Below are positions 8,541 to 19,099 of a stretch of DNA of 64,000 bases, in pieces. This DNA comes from Mesorhizobium sp. M2E.F.Ca.ET.219.01.1.1 (lineage in GTDB: Bacteria > Pseudomonadota > Alphaproteobacteria > Rhizobiales > Rhizobiaceae). The translations under genes and the position numbers were made by a program. The DNA lies in assembly GCF_004016445.2 (NCBI RefSeq), contig NZ_SADT02000001.1, positions 973,630-1,037,629 on the forward strand. The letters run 5' to 3'. Positions within the stretch are counted from its first letter, which is position 1, and each line of letters starts with the position of its first letter. A model generated the notes under the pieces. That model was not told the DNA's origin and ran no database searches. It saw only the letters and a list, made by a program, of their open reading frames with translations.

Positions 8541-9707
8541 ATGCCCATGGAAACAGCAGCCGCGTCCGACCCGTTTGTCGCTTCTCTGCCGGTCTTCGCA
8601 AAGTTCGAAAGCGTTGCCGATATCGACAACTATCGGCCTCTTCCCGATGACTGGGCGCTGGCCACGGCCGACATCGTCGGCTCGACAAAGGCGATCGAGG
8701 CTGGGCGCTATAAAACCGTCAATATGGCCGGCGCCAGCGTCATTTCGGCGCTGCTCAATGCGCTGGGCCGGCAAGATTTTCCCTTTGTCTTCGGCGGCGA
8801 CGGCGCGCTCGTGGCGTTTCCCGGCTCGGCGCTGGAGATCGCCCGCAACGCGCTTGCCGCTGTCCAGAGATGGGTGGCGGACGAACTGGACCTGGCCCTG
8901 CGCACCGCAATCGTGCCGATAAGGGATATAAGAGCGCAAGGACTCGACGTTCGCGTGGCGAGGTTCCAGGCCTCCGAAGCGGTCTTCTATGCCATGTTCG
9001 CCGGCGGTGGCGGCAGTTGGGCGGAAGCCGAGATGAAAGCGGGGCGCTACCGCATCGATCCCGCGCCGGCCGGCGCGCGGCCGGATCTGACCGGCCTCTC
9101 CTGCCGCTGGAACCCGATCGAAGCCCGGCATGGCGAAATCGTCTCGATCATAGCCATACCGCGGGCGTCGCGCGACTTGCGCGGCTTTCAGTTGCTGGTT
9201 TCCGACATCATCGCCCTTGCCGGCAGGCAGGAGCGCGGTGGCCACCCCGTACCGGCGGACGGGCCGGCCTACAGTTTACTGCCCGCCGGTCTCGATCTCG
9301 AGGCGCGGGCCACGGCGCCGGCTGGACGGCGGTGGCTGACGAAGCTGTGGGTTGTGTTCCTCATGACTCTTACGGCTGTGACCGATAGATGTGGCTGGAC
9401 GATCGGCGGTTTCGATCCGAAGGTCTACAAACGCGACGTGGCCAGCAATTCGGACTTCCGGAAGTTCGACGACGGCCTGAAGATGACCATCGACGTCGAC
9501 GCGAATGTGTCGCAGCGGATCGAGAACCGGCTGAAACAGGCGGAAGAGGCGGGCATCTGCACCTATGGCCTGCACCGCCAGAAATCGGCCCTGATGACAT
9601 GCCTCGTCGCTTCGCCGCTCCAGCGCGATCACCTTCATTTCATCGATGGCGGTGCCGGCGGCTATGCGATGGCTGCCGCAAGCCTGAAGTCGAAGGTGCC
9701 GGTTTGA
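8541..9707 (+). CDS. DUF3095 family, class III cyclase-related protein
   Basis: A 388-residue protein recognised as DUF3095. The N-terminal half resembles a nucleotidyl cyclase domain: TADIVGSTKAIEAGRY around residue 40 and FVFGGDGALVAFPG around residue 80 match the two metal-aspartate motifs of class III cyclases. The C-terminal half carries GGFDPKVYKRDVASNSDFRKFDD, diagnostic of the family. No characterised member is known to me, so cyclase activity is an inference from fold similarity. The start could be the ATG at 8541 or the one at 8547; neither has a strong ribosome site. Confidence 0.78.
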   Translation: MPMETAAASDPFVASLPVFAKFESVADIDNYRPLPDDWALATADIVGSTKAIEAGRYKTVNMAGASVISALLNALGRQDFPFVFGGDGALVAFPGSALEIARNALAAVQRWVADELDLALRTAIVPIRDIRAQGLDVRVARFQASEAVFYAMFAGGGGSWAEAEMKAGRYRIDPAPAGARPDLTGLSCRWNPIEARHGEIVSIIAIPRASRDLRGFQLLVSDIIALAGRQERGGHPVPADGPAYSLLPAGLDLEARATAPAGRRWLTKLWVVFLMTLTAVTDRCGWTIGGFDPKVYKRDVASNSDFRKFDDGLKMTIDVDANVSQRIENRLKQAEEAGICTYGLHRQKSALMTCLVASPLQRDHLHFIDGGAGGYAMAAASLKSKVPV

Positions 9708-9820
9708 TGACGGCTTGCGGAAACCGATCTTCCGCAATATGCCTCGGCCATGGTCCCTGGAGCCTCATGAGCCTCGCCATGGAACGGACAGCCTGTCCGA
9801 ATTGACGGGAAAGCAGATTT

Positions 9821-11164
9821 TTGGACGCCTCACGATCGATATATGACCATCTTCTAGACCGGATTTCGACGCGCGCCGCGCAAGTCGGCGTGATCGGACT
9901 GGGCTATGTCGGATTGCCGCTGGCGATTGCGGTCGCACGCGCCGGCTTCCCGGTGTCGGGCTTCGACATCGAAGCCCACAAGGTCGAGAGCCTGAACAAC
10001 GGCCAATCCTACATCGAGGCGGTGACGTCGACAGCCCTTGCCGGCCAGGTGGCGAGCGGACGGTTCCGCGCCACTGCGGATTTTGCGGAACTGGCCGCCT
10101 GCGAGGTCATCATCATCTGCGTTCCGACACCGCTGACGAAAAACCGTGAGCCGGATCTCTCCTTTGTCAGGAACACGGCAGTCACCATCGCCAAGCATCT
10201 GCGTCCCGGCCAGCTCGTCGTGCTCGAATCGACCACCTATCCCGGCACCACCGACGACGTGATCAAGCCCATACTGGAAGAAACCGGCTTGCGGTCGAAG
10301 ACAGACTTCTTCCTCGGCTTCTCGCCCGAACGCGAGGATCCCGGCAACCGCAGCTTCGAAGTCGCGACGATCCCCAAGGTCGTGGCAGGCGACGGCCTTG
10401 AAGCGGCGACGCTGGTGCAGGCTTTCTACCATGGCGTGGTCAAGACCGTCGTTCCGGTTTCCACCACGGCGACCGCCGAGGCGGTCAAGCTGACGGAAAA
10501 CATCTTCCGCTCGGTCAACATAGCTCTCGTCAACGAGTTGAAGGTCGTGCTGGGTGCGATGGGCATCGACATCTGGGAGGTGATCGAGGCGGCAAAGAGC
10601 AAGCCCTTCGGCTACATGCCGTTCTATCCTGGCCCTGGACTTGGCGGGCACTGCGTTCCGATCGATCCCTTCTACCTGACGTGGAAGGCGCGCGAATACG
10701 AACTGCCGACGCGCTTCATCGAGCTGGCGGCAGAAATCAACACGGCCATGCCGCGTCATGTGGTCGATGAACTGGCGAAGGCGCTGGACCGGCGCTGCGG
10801 CAAGGCGCTCAGCCGCTCGCGCATTCTCATCGTCGGGCTCGCCTACAAGAAGAATGTGCCCGATATCCGCGAAAGCCCCTCATTGCGGCTCATTGAACTC
10901 ATCGAGGATTGGGGCGGCAAGGCGGAATTCCACGATCCGCATGTTACCGAAATACCGACCACACGGGAGCATATGGCGATCAAGGGGCGCCGCTCGGTCG
11001 AATTGACCGAGGCGGCCCTGAAGGATTTCGATGCTGTCGTCGTTGCAACCGACCACGACGCGATCGACTATCAGACTATCGCTGATCACGCCCCTCTGAT
11101 CGTCGACACGCGCAATGTTTTTGGCCGCCTCGGGCTGGACCGAGAGACGGTGGTGAAGGCCTGA
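9821..11164 (+). CDS. Nucleotide-sugar dehydrogenase (UDP-GlcNAc 6-dehydrogenase/WbpA-TviB type)
   Basis: A 447-residue member of the UDP-glucose/GDP-mannose dehydrogenase family. GVIGLGYVGLPLAI (residues 23-36) is the NAD-binding loop, followed by the VPTPL motif. The catalytic cysteine lies in GGHCVPIDPFYL, and the C-terminal UDP-binding domain begins with LIVGLAYKKNVPDIRESPS. The family oxidises C6 of a UDP-sugar to a uronic acid in two NAD-dependent steps. The sequence looks closer to the N-acetylhexosamine group than to UDP-glucose enzymes. The start is a TTG, with GGGAAAGCAG before it. It probably supplies a uronic acid for the surface glycan made by the neighbouring transferases. Confidence 0.85.
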   Translation: MDASRSIYDHLLDRISTRAAQVGVIGLGYVGLPLAIAVARAGFPVSGFDIEAHKVESLNNGQSYIEAVTSTALAGQVASGRFRATADFAELAACEVIIICVPTPLTKNREPDLSFVRNTAVTIAKHLRPGQLVVLESTTYPGTTDDVIKPILEETGLRSKTDFFLGFSPEREDPGNRSFEVATIPKVVAGDGLEAATLVQAFYHGVVKTVVPVSTTATAEAVKLTENIFRSVNIALVNELKVVLGAMGIDIWEVIEAAKSKPFGYMPFYPGPGLGGHCVPIDPFYLTWKAREYELPTRFIELAAEINTAMPRHVVDELAKALDRRCGKALSRSRILIVGLAYKKNVPDIRESPSLRLIELIEDWGGKAEFHDPHVTEIPTTREHMAIKGRRSVELTEAALKDFDAVVVATDHDAIDYQTIADHAPLIVDTRNVFGRLGLDRETVVKA

Positions 11165-11379
11165 CGGCATCTGAGCCGGCGAATTTCTTGCGCAGTGTCA
11201 GGATCGTGGTTGCACTCCGTCGGCTGACTCGCCACATAACGCCACGGAATACAGATGCATTTACGCCTTCCCCTTGGCCGCAAGGATAGTCATCCGGGAT
11301 ATTCTTCGCCGCTTTTGCCGTCGAGGCCGGCCTTGTTGACTTCGGGTGTCTTATCGTTGGGTCGTTGACGGACTGTGTT

Positions 11380-12771
11380 ATGACAGATCAGAGGATAATG
11401 GTTCCGTCTTCCGACGGGTTTCGAGATAGCATGAGCACATCGTACGCAGAAATTTCCACCATTCTCATGGATAAGGTTGCCGATTGGCTGAACGAATCGG
11501 CGCTGGCCGGCAACGACCTGGAAACATTGGTAAATGGCTTTTGCGAACGGCTGGCTGCTGCTGGCCTGCCGCTGAAGCGGGTGCATTTGAGCTTCTCGAT
11601 GCTTCACCCGCTTTATGACGCGCTTGGCTTCACCTGGGTTCGCGGCCAGGGCATGGAAGTGGAAGGCTTCCGCAAGGAGGCCGGTGTGCCGTCTGAGAGA
11701 TTCCTGACCAGCCCATACTACCATCTGCTCAGCAATAAGCTCGATCATTTGCGACGCCGGCTCGACCCGTCGGTGGTGTCGGAGTTTCCTGTTTTCGATG
11801 ACCTCCGGCTTATGGGCATCACCGATTACATGGCTTTCGTCCATCCCTTCAGCGGCAACGCCAGTCAGGGCATGATGGGGTCTTGGTCCACCGACAGCGC
11901 CGCGGGCTTCAGCGACAGCATGATTTCGGCGCTGCTGCGCATCCAGAGTCATCTCGCTATCGCCACCAAGATGGCGGTGCTCACCAAGCTCGCCGACAAT
12001 ATGATGACCACCTATCTCGGCGGCGACGCTGGCAGGCGCGTGCTTGACGGCCAGATCAAGCGCGGCGAGGGCGATACAATCCGGGCCGCACTGGTCATGG
12101 GAGATATGCGCGGGTCGTCGAGGCTTGCCGAAACCTCAGGCCGCGAAGTCTATATCGATACGCTGAACCAGTTTTTCGACGCCGTCGCCGCACCTTTCAA
12201 TCGCAACGGCGGGCAGATCATGAGTTTCATTGGTGATGGCTTCATTGCCGTCTACCCTTGCGAAAGGCACCGTTCGCAGTCCGAGATCGCCTGCCAGGCT
12301 GCGCTTGCGGCCGCGCATAAGGCCAGCGCGCGCATGATGGATCTCAACCTGCGCAGAAAGGAGCAGGGGTTGTCCGACATCAAATTCGGTATCGGCCTGC
12401 ATGTCGGCAATGTGATGTTCGGCAATGTCGGGCTTACCGACCGGCTCACATTCTCTGTCTTCGGCTCGGCTGTGAACGAGGTCCAGCGCCTGCAGACCCT
12501 GACCAAGAAATATCCGCACAGCGTTCTGGCCAGCAAAGACTTCGCCGGCTATTGCGGCGCCAACAGCTGGCTGACGCTCGGCAACGAGGAACTGGCTGGC
12601 ATCAAGCAGAAGCTGACGGTGCTTTCACCCGATCTGTCGGGAGCTCTCGCACCCGATGAGGACGGCACGCCGGAGCCGATTCACGGCCGAAGATCGGACG
12701 CCGAGCAGGTCATGCTGCTTCATCGCGATGCCGCGCGGATGGCGGCGGGCGACCCGAGTAAGCTCCAGTAA
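11380..12771 (+). CDS. Adenylate/guanylate cyclase domain protein
   Basis: A 463-residue protein. The C-terminal region from about residue 235 to 420 is a class III cyclase catalytic domain, with the metal aspartates D242 (VMGDMRGSS) and D286 (IGDGFIAVY) 44 residues apart as in active enzymes. SVFGSAVNEVQRLQ near the end matches the transition-state asparagine/arginine region. The N-terminal 230 residues form a soluble domain with no visible membrane segment and probably sense an input. The ATG at 11380 is used; a TTG at 11365 and ATGs at 11398 and 11431 are possible. It is one of four cyclase-like genes in 22 kb. Confidence 0.82.
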   Translation: MTDQRIMVPSSDGFRDSMSTSYAEISTILMDKVADWLNESALAGNDLETLVNGFCERLAAAGLPLKRVHLSFSMLHPLYDALGFTWVRGQGMEVEGFRKEAGVPSERFLTSPYYHLLSNKLDHLRRRLDPSVVSEFPVFDDLRLMGITDYMAFVHPFSGNASQGMMGSWSTDSAAGFSDSMISALLRIQSHLAIATKMAVLTKLADNMMTTYLGGDAGRRVLDGQIKRGEGDTIRAALVMGDMRGSSRLAETSGREVYIDTLNQFFDAVAAPFNRNGGQIMSFIGDGFIAVYPCERHRSQSEIACQAALAAAHKASARMMDLNLRRKEQGLSDIKFGIGLHVGNVMFGNVGLTDRLTFSVFGSAVNEVQRLQTLTKKYPHSVLASKDFAGYCGANSWLTLGNEELAGIKQKLTVLSPDLSGALAPDEDGTPEPIHGRRSDAEQVMLLHRDAARMAAGDPSKLQ

Positions 12772-12916
12772 ACCGCCGCGATCTGGCCCGATCGCCTTTG
12801 GTAGCCAGTTCGGTCGCAGGTTCCGCAACTGGCGACTGCTTCGAATCCAAGTTGCTCTGCGCTGGCAATGCGCTAGTCTCGCTTTCTGGAGCTGCCAGAG
12901 TGGGGCTGGTGTGAGA

Positions 12917-14812
12917 ATGAATTCGAGTGTCGATCTGCTGCGGATCGAAGACGTTGGCATCTCTTTTGCCATCATGGGGGGGCCGTTGCATGCCGTCAGG
13001 CGCGCAAATCTTCGCGTCCTGCCCGGTAAGGTTACCGCGCTTGTGGGCGAGTCAGGTTCCGGAAAATCGGTTCTCAGCCAGGCCGTGATGGGCATTTTGC
13101 CGAACACAGCCCATGTTCGTGGCCGGATCCTGTTTTCCGACCCTGAAAAGCCCGGCACGACGCAGGATATCCTCACGATGCCGCGTGACGGGCCCGAAAT
13201 CCGGGCGTTGAGAGGCAGCCGCATCGGCAAGATCTTTCAGGAGCCGATGACATCGCTGTCGCCGCTGCACACGATCGGCAACCAGGTCAGCGAATCCCTG
13301 CAGATTCATACGCCCATGGCTCGGGCGGAGCGCAGGGCGCGGACCGAGGAAATGCTCAGCCTTGTCGGATTCCCCAATCCCAAGCGCGCCTATGACATGT
13401 ATCCCTTCGAACTTTCGGGAGGATTGCGTCAGCGCGCCATGATCGCAATGGCGCTTATCTGCCGGCCTGCCCTGTTGATCGCCGATGAGCCGACGACGGC
13501 GTTGGACGTCACCATCCAGGCGCAAATCCTGCAATTGCTGCGCGGGCTTCAGACCAAGCTGAACATGGCGATGCTGCTGATCACGCACGACCTCGGCGTG
13601 GTCGCCAATGTCGCCGACGAGGTGGTGGTCATGTACCATGGCGAGATCATGGAGGCGGGACCCGTCGAGGCGATATTCCGCCGGCCAGGCCATCCTTATC
13701 TTAAGGGCCTGATGGCAGCCGTTCCGCATTTCGACCTGAAGCCTGGCGAAAGGCTAAAGGCGCTGCGCGAGGTGCCGGTGAATGTCGGAAACCTGCTCGG
13801 CAAGCAGACCGCGCCGGTATCGAAGGGGCCGGACGACATCCTGCTGTCGGTCAGGGATCTGACAAAGACCTTCACCATCCGCAAGTCCGGATGGTTCGGC
13901 GGAGATCATCAAACCTCTGTTCGCGCCGTCGACGGTGTGAGCTTCGATATCAGGCGGGGTGAGTGCCTGGGTCTGGTCGGCGAAAGCGGCTCCGGCAAAA
14001 CCACCGTCAGCAAGATCCTCATGCGCGCTGTCACCCCTAGCGGCGGCTCTGTGATCTTCAACGGCCGAGATGGACCGATCGACGTCCTGGCAGGCGAGGG
14101 CGAGGCCTTGCGCATGCTGCGCGCGAAAATCCAGATGGTCTTCCAAGATCCGGTTTCGTCGCTTTCACCTCGCATGACGGTGGAGAACATCTTGAGCGAG
14201 CCGCTGGAAATCCATCAACGTGGCAATGCCGCGTCCCGGTTAGCCATGGTGAAGAGCCTGATGCAGGCAATCGGGCTCGATCCGCGCTTCATCAAGCGTT
14301 ATCCGCACAGTTTCTCCGGCGGGCAGCGTCAGCGTATCGGCATCGCGCGCGCGTTGGCGCTGGGGCCTGAACTGCTGATCTGCGACGAGCCGGTTTCGGC
14401 GCTCGATGTCTCTGTCCAGGCGCAGATCCTGAACCTTCTGAAGGACCTGCAGAAGGAACTGGGCCTTACCTACCTGTTCATATCCCATAACCTGGCGGTG
14501 GTGGATTACATGGCAGACCGCATCGCGGTGATGTGCGGCGGGCGCATCGTCGAGCTTGCGCCGCGCGAGATTCTGCTTAGGAAACCGATCCACCCCTACA
14601 CCCGCTCACTGGTCGCCGCGGTACCTTTCCCCGATCTCGACAGGCCGATGGATTTCAAGACGCTGAAGCTCAGCGGCGCTTCCGATACCAGCGCCTGGGG
14701 ACCGCAATTCCGCGACGAGGGCGAAGAGGATATGCTGTCGCCGCTCGATCTTGGCGGCGGCCACCTCGTGCTGGCCCGACGTTCGGCCGATGTCAGCGAG
14801 CTACGCCCTTGA
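12917..14812 (+). CDS. Peptide/opine-type ABC transporter, fused double ATP-binding protein
   Basis: A 631-residue protein with two complete ABC ATPase domains in tandem, like DppD fused to DppF (YejF or GsiA type). Walker A sequences GESGSGKS occur in both halves. The signatures are LSGGLRQRA and FSGGQRQRI, and both Walker B sites end [12 protein letters not shown] or [12 protein letters not shown]. Each half ends with the oligopeptide-family HPY motif ([16 protein letters not shown]). The reading frame opens earlier, at 12656, but the upstream part overlaps the cyclase gene and is unlike a protein. The ATG at 12917 (or GTG at 12911) fits family length. It overlaps the binding-protein gene by 4 bases. 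Confidence 0.88.
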   Translation: MNSSVDLLRIEDVGISFAIMGGPLHAVRRANLRVLPGKVTALVGESGSGKSVLSQAVMGILPNTAHVRGRILFSDPEKPGTTQDILTMPRDGPEIRALRGSRIGKIFQEPMTSLSPLHTIGNQVSESLQIHTPMARAERRARTEEMLSLVGFPNPKRAYDMYPFELSGGLRQRAMIAMALICRPALLIADEPTTALDVTIQAQILQLLRGLQTKLNMAMLLITHDLGVVANVADEVVVMYHGEIMEAGPVEAIFRRPGHPYLKGLMAAVPHFDLKPGERLKALREVPVNVGNLLGKQTAPVSKGPDDILLSVRDLTKTFTIRKSGWFGGDHQTSVRAVDGVSFDIRRGECLGLVGESGSGKTTVSKILMRAVTPSGGSVIFNGRDGPIDVLAGEGEALRMLRAKIQMVFQDPVSSLSPRMTVENILSEPLEIHQRGNAASRLAMVKSLMQAIGLDPRFIKRYPHSFSGGQRQRIGIARALALGPELLICDEPVSALDVSVQAQILNLLKDLQKELGLTYLFISHNLAVVDYMADRIAVMCGGRIVELAPREILLRKPIHPYTRSLVAAVPFPDLDRPMDFKTLKLSGASDTSAWGPQFRDEGEEDMLSPLDLGGGHLVLARRSADVSELRP

Positions 14813-16707
14813 TCAGCCGGCGCGCCGTCCTTGGACTCATGGCTTCGGCATTCGTGCCGAGCACGTTGCACGCCGGCGATCTGGAGCCGGAATTTCTTCA
14901 GCCGCTGCTGAAGGCCCTGGCGCTGCCGGCACTCGCCAAACGCCTGCCCAATAGCCCGCGCGTGCTGAACCTCGCTGCTATGGGCCGGCAGCCCGGCCAG
15001 TATGGCGGCACGCTGCGCACGATCATCGGCAGCCAGAAAGATATCCGGATGATGACCATCTACGGATATGCTCGCCTGGTCGGCTATGACGAAAAGCTCA
15101 ACCTGCAACCCGACATTCTCGAAAGTTTCGACGTGGCGGACGATCGCGTCTTCACTTTCAAGATACGGGAAGGACATAAATGGTCTAACGGCAGCCTGCT
15201 GACGCCGGAGGATTTTCGCTATTGCTGGGAAGATGTCTGGCTGAACGATGAGCTTACGCAAGGCGGGCTCCCCCCGACCCTGCTGGCGGACGGCAAGCCG
15301 CCACGCTTCGAGATCGTCGATCCGTTGACGGTCCGCTATAGCTGGGATGCGCCTAATCCCGACTTCCTGCCCAAGCTCGCTGCCGCTTCGCCGCTATCGC
15401 TTGTTCTGCCGGCCGCCTATCTCAAGCAGTTCCACAAGAAATATCAGGATCCATTCCGGCTCGCCGGCCTGATGGAGGAGAACAGGGCCAAGAAATGGAC
15501 GCTCCTGCATATCCGCATGTCGCGCCAGTATCGCCCGGAGAACCCGGAACTGCCGACGCTCGATCCCTGGCAGAACCGGACCAAGCCGCCGGCCGAGCAG
15601 TTCGTCTTCGAGCGGAACCCGTTCTTTCATCGAATAGACGAGAATGGCCGGCAAATGCCCTATGTTGACCGGGTAGTCCTGAATGTCAGCTCGTCGGCGA
15701 TCATTTCCGCCAAGACCGGTGCGGGCGAGAGCGACCTGCAATGCATGGGAATCGACTTTGCCGATTACTCCTTCCTGAAGGATGCGGAGAAGCGCTACCC
15801 GGTGAAGATGCATCTGTGGAAACGCACACAGGGTTCGCGGCTGGCGCTGCTGCCCAATCTGAATTGTACCGACCAGGTGTGGCGTGGCCTTTTTCGCGAC
15901 GTGCGCGTGCGTCGCGCGCTTTCGCTCGCTGTGGACAGGCGCGAGATCAATTTGGCGGTGTTCTACGGATTGGCGCAGGAAAGTGCCGATACAGTCCTGC
16001 CGGAGAGCCCGCTCTACCGGCCGGAATTCGCGAAAGCCTGGGTCGCCCACGATCCCGACCAGGCCAACGCCCTGCTCGACGAGGTCGGGCTTAAGGCGCG
16101 CGACGATGACGGTCTGCGGATCCTTCCCGATGGACGCCCGGCGCAGGTCATCGTGGAAACGGCCGGCGAAAGCACGCTGGAAACCGACGCGCTCGAACTC
16201 ATCACCGATCACTGGCGCCAGATCGGCATCGCCCTGTTCGTCCGGACTTCGCAGCGCGACATCTTCCGCAGCCGCGCGCTAGGTGGCGAGATCATGATGT
16301 CGATTTGGTCGGGCATCGACAATGGTGTGCCGACCGCCGACATGAACCCATCCCAGTTGGCTCCCACCATGGACGACCAGCTGCAATGGCCGCTCTGGGG
16401 TGCTCACTACCTGTCCCATGGCACGCTCGGCGAGGCGCCCGATCTTCCGCCTGTCGTCGAGTTGATGGCTTTGCTCAAGCGCTGGAACGCTTCAACCGGA
16501 GCCACTGAGCGCGCCGAAATCTGGAATTCAATGCTGTCGATCTACACCGATCAGGTGTTTTCGATCGGCACGGTGAACGGAACGCATCAGCCGATTCTGG
16601 CGTCCTCGCGACTGCGCAATCTGCCTGACAAGGCGCTCTACGGCTACGACCCGACCGCCTATTTCGGTGTCTATTTGATGGACACATTCTGGCTTGGAGA
16701 GTCCTGA
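14809..16707 (+). CDS. ABC transporter substrate-binding protein, family 5
   Basis: A 632-residue periplasmic binding protein of the oligopeptide/nickel family 5. It begins with a twin-arginine-like signal, [15 protein letters not shown], followed by a likely cleavage near HAG. The family core is visible in LQPDILESFDVADDRVFTFKIREGHKWSNG and in the RRALSLAVDRREIN motif. The TTG start overlaps the preceding stop (TTGA), giving a tightly coupled operon. The unusual length and divergence leave the ligand open: oligopeptide, opine or oligosaccharide. A Tat signal would suit a protein folded before export. Confidence 0.85.
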   Translation: MISRRAVLGLMASAFVPSTLHAGDLEPEFLQPLLKALALPALAKRLPNSPRVLNLAAMGRQPGQYGGTLRTIIGSQKDIRMMTIYGYARLVGYDEKLNLQPDILESFDVADDRVFTFKIREGHKWSNGSLLTPEDFRYCWEDVWLNDELTQGGLPPTLLADGKPPRFEIVDPLTVRYSWDAPNPDFLPKLAAASPLSLVLPAAYLKQFHKKYQDPFRLAGLMEENRAKKWTLLHIRMSRQYRPENPELPTLDPWQNRTKPPAEQFVFERNPFFHRIDENGRQMPYVDRVVLNVSSSAIISAKTGAGESDLQCMGIDFADYSFLKDAEKRYPVKMHLWKRTQGSRLALLPNLNCTDQVWRGLFRDVRVRRALSLAVDRREINLAVFYGLAQESADTVLPESPLYRPEFAKAWVAHDPDQANALLDEVGLKARDDDGLRILPDGRPAQVIVETAGESTLETDALELITDHWRQIGIALFVRTSQRDIFRSRALGGEIMMSIWSGIDNGVPTADMNPSQLAPTMDDQLQWPLWGAHYLSHGTLGEAPDLPPVVELMALLKRWNASTGATERAEIWNSMLSIYTDQVFSIGTVNGTHQPILASSRLRNLPDKALYGYDPTAYFGVYLMDTFWLGES

Positions 16708-16709
16708 GC

Positions 16710-17708
16710 GTGCTTCGATACATTGTCTGGCGCATTGCTGTGATGGTTCCAACGCTGCTGATCATATCGGCGCTGGTGTTCACGATCATCGAACTTCCCC
16801 CGGGCGACTATTTCGACAGCTATGTTTCCGAGCTTCGGGCCCAGGGCGAAGCGGTGGATTCCGATCGCATCCAGATGATGCGCAAGGAGTATGGTTTCGA
16901 CAAGCCGCCGGTCATTCGCTACTTCTACTGGGTCGGCGGGATGCTGCATGGCGATTTCGGCTATTCCTTCGAATATGAGCTGCCGGTTCGCGACGTCGTC
17001 GGGGATCGAATGTGGCTGACTGTGCTGGTTTCCTTCGTCACGATCATCGTCACCTGGCTCATCGCCTTTCCGATCGGCATGTACTCCGCCACGCATCAAT
17101 ACAGCTGGGGCGACTACGGCCTGACCTTCCTCGGCCTTCTCGGCCTTGCCATTCCGAACTTCATGCTGGCGCTGATCCTGATGTATTTCGCCAACATTTG
17201 GTTCGGCACGTCCATCGGCCATCTCATGGACCAGCAATATCTAGCCGAGCCGATGAGCTGGGCCAAGGCGAAGTCGATCCTCGCCCATCTCTGGATCCCG
17301 GTCTTGATCATCGGCACCGGGGGCACGGCAAGCATGATCCGGCGCCTGCGCGCCAATCTGCTCGATGAGCTGCACAAGCAATATGTCGTGACCGCGCGCG
17401 CCAAAGGCCTCCATCCCTTCAAGGCGCTGGTCAAATATCCGCTGCGCATGGCGCTCAATTTCTTCATTTCCGACATCGGCTCCATCCTGCCGGCCATCAT
17501 CTCCGGCGCCGAAATCACGGCGATCGTGCTGTCGTTGGAAACGACCGGGCCGATGCTGATCAAGGCGCTGCAAAGCCAGGACATGTATCTGGCAGGGTCG
17601 TTCCTGATGTTCCTCGCCTTCCTGACGGTCATCGGTGTCCTGATTTCCGACCTGGCGCTGGCGCTGCTTGATCCACGAATTCGCTTGCAGGGCGGCAGCA
17701 CCAAATGA
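16710..17708 (+). CDS. ABC transporter permease (DppB/OppB type)
   Basis: A 332-residue integral membrane protein beginning MLRYIVWRIAVMVPTLLIISALVF, the standard first helix of the DppB family, followed by the periplasmic loop with GFDKPPVIRYFYWVGGMLHGDFGYS. The EAA-like cytoplasmic loop reads VVTARAKGLHPFKALVKY. About six helices are seen. It starts with GTG two bases after the binding-protein stop and its own stop overlaps the next start (ATGA). Confidence 0.88.
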   Translation: MLRYIVWRIAVMVPTLLIISALVFTIIELPPGDYFDSYVSELRAQGEAVDSDRIQMMRKEYGFDKPPVIRYFYWVGGMLHGDFGYSFEYELPVRDVVGDRMWLTVLVSFVTIIVTWLIAFPIGMYSATHQYSWGDYGLTFLGLLGLAIPNFMLALILMYFANIWFGTSIGHLMDQQYLAEPMSWAKAKSILAHLWIPVLIIGTGGTASMIRRLRANLLDELHKQYVVTARAKGLHPFKALVKYPLRMALNFFISDIGSILPAIISGAEITAIVLSLETTGPMLIKALQSQDMYLAGSFLMFLAFLTVIGVLISDLALALLDPRIRLQGGSTK

Positions 17709-18886
17709 ACACGCAATCGCCGCTGCCCGCTCCGGGTGCCCCGCTGCAACACTACGTTTCCATCGCGCCCTTTGACCTGCAGTCGGTCGAGGCGATGACG
17801 CCTGAGCAGTCGAAAGTCTTCCAGGCGTCGCAGTTGCGGCTGATGTGGTGGAAATTCCGACGGCACCGGCTTGCCCTCATATCCGGCATATTCCTGGCAG
17901 CGCTTTATCTTGGGATACTGATCTGCGAGTTCCTGGCGCCCTACAATCTGCACACGCGCAACATGGACTACATCTATTCGCCGCCGCAGCGGGTGCACCT
18001 GTTCCACAACGGCCAGTTTGTCGGGCCGTTCGTGTATGGCCGCCAGATGACGCTGGATATGGACACGCTCAAGCGGAACTATACGGACAAGCAGGATGAT
18101 GTTCAGCGGATCCGTTTCTTCTGCAAGGGCGACAGTTACCTATTCTGGGGCCTGATCGAAGGTGACAGGCATCTTGTCTGCCCTGCCGAAAACGGCCAGC
18201 TCTTTCTGGCCGGCACTGACAGGCTGGGGCGCGATGTGCTCTCGCGCATCATCTACGGCGCACGCATTTCGCTGACAATCGGCCTTGTCGGCATCGGTTT
18301 CAGCTTCGTCCTTGGCATCATCATCGGGGGGCTGGCCGGCTATCATGGCGGTATGTTCGACCTGATCGTTCAACGGATCATCGAAGTCCTGCAATCGATT
18401 CCCAGCATTCCGTTATGGCTGGCTCTGGCGGCGATCATGCCGATAACCTGGAGTCCGATCCTGATCTATTTCGGCATCACCGTCATCCTCGGGCTGCTCC
18501 ACTGGACTGGGCTAGCGCGGGCCGTGCGTTCAAAGCTTCTGGCCTTGCGCGAGGAGGATTATGTTCTGGCCGCGCAATTGATGGGCGCCAGCAGCAGCCG
18601 CATTATCCGCCGGCACCTCATTCCCGGCTTCATGTCGCATCTGATCGCCACGGCGACGATCTCCATCCCCGGCATGATCCTGGGCGAGACGGCGCTGAGC
18701 TTCCTCGGGCTCGGCCTGAGGGCGCCGATAACCAGCTGGGGCATCCTGCTCACCGAGGCGCGCAGCGTTAGCGTGATCGCGTTCTATCCATGGCTGCTTT
18801 TGCCGATCCTCCCCGTCATTCTCGTCATCCTGGCGTTCAACTTCCTCGGCGACGGCCTGCGGGACGCCGCAGACCCCTACAAGTGA
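17705..18886 (+). CDS. ABC transporter permease (DppC/OppC type)
   Basis: A 393-residue permease, about 90 residues longer than DppC. The extra part is a soluble N terminus (1-50) and a large loop (about 85-165) between the first helix and the GTDRLGRDVLSRIIYGARIS motif that opens the core. The EAA loop is EDYVLAAQLMGASSSRIIRRHLIP and the end LGDGLRDAADPYK is typical. The same long form of DppC is used by several transporters of large ligands, which hints at an oligomeric substrate. It closes the four-gene importer operon. Confidence 0.88.
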   Translation: MNTQSPLPAPGAPLQHYVSIAPFDLQSVEAMTPEQSKVFQASQLRLMWWKFRRHRLALISGIFLAALYLGILICEFLAPYNLHTRNMDYIYSPPQRVHLFHNGQFVGPFVYGRQMTLDMDTLKRNYTDKQDDVQRIRFFCKGDSYLFWGLIEGDRHLVCPAENGQLFLAGTDRLGRDVLSRIIYGARISLTIGLVGIGFSFVLGIIIGGLAGYHGGMFDLIVQRIIEVLQSIPSIPLWLALAAIMPITWSPILIYFGITVILGLLHWTGLARAVRSKLLALREEDYVLAAQLMGASSSRIIRRHLIPGFMSHLIATATISIPGMILGETALSFLGLGLRAPITSWGILLTEARSVSVIAFYPWLLLPILPVILVILAFNFLGDGLRDAADPYK

Positions 18887-19099
18887 CATCGCGTTGCGCC
18901 TTACGCTGGGCCGCCGACCCCCATCCGGCATGATCCTTGTCGGCAGTGTGTTCGGTTGTTGCAGTGTTCATCGTTCGCCTCTATATGCCGCGAGGCTCGA
19001 TCGGGGTTCAATACATCGCCCTCGGGTTTCACCCGCGAACCGTTTCGGTCCCGGGCATTGCCGATCGCTCTTGAGCTGGTTCAGGACACACAAACGCAA

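Noticed and set aside
12656..12916. N-terminal extension of the double ATPase protein
   Set aside because: The extra 87 codons overlap the cyclase gene and read as arginine/serine-rich non-protein sequence.
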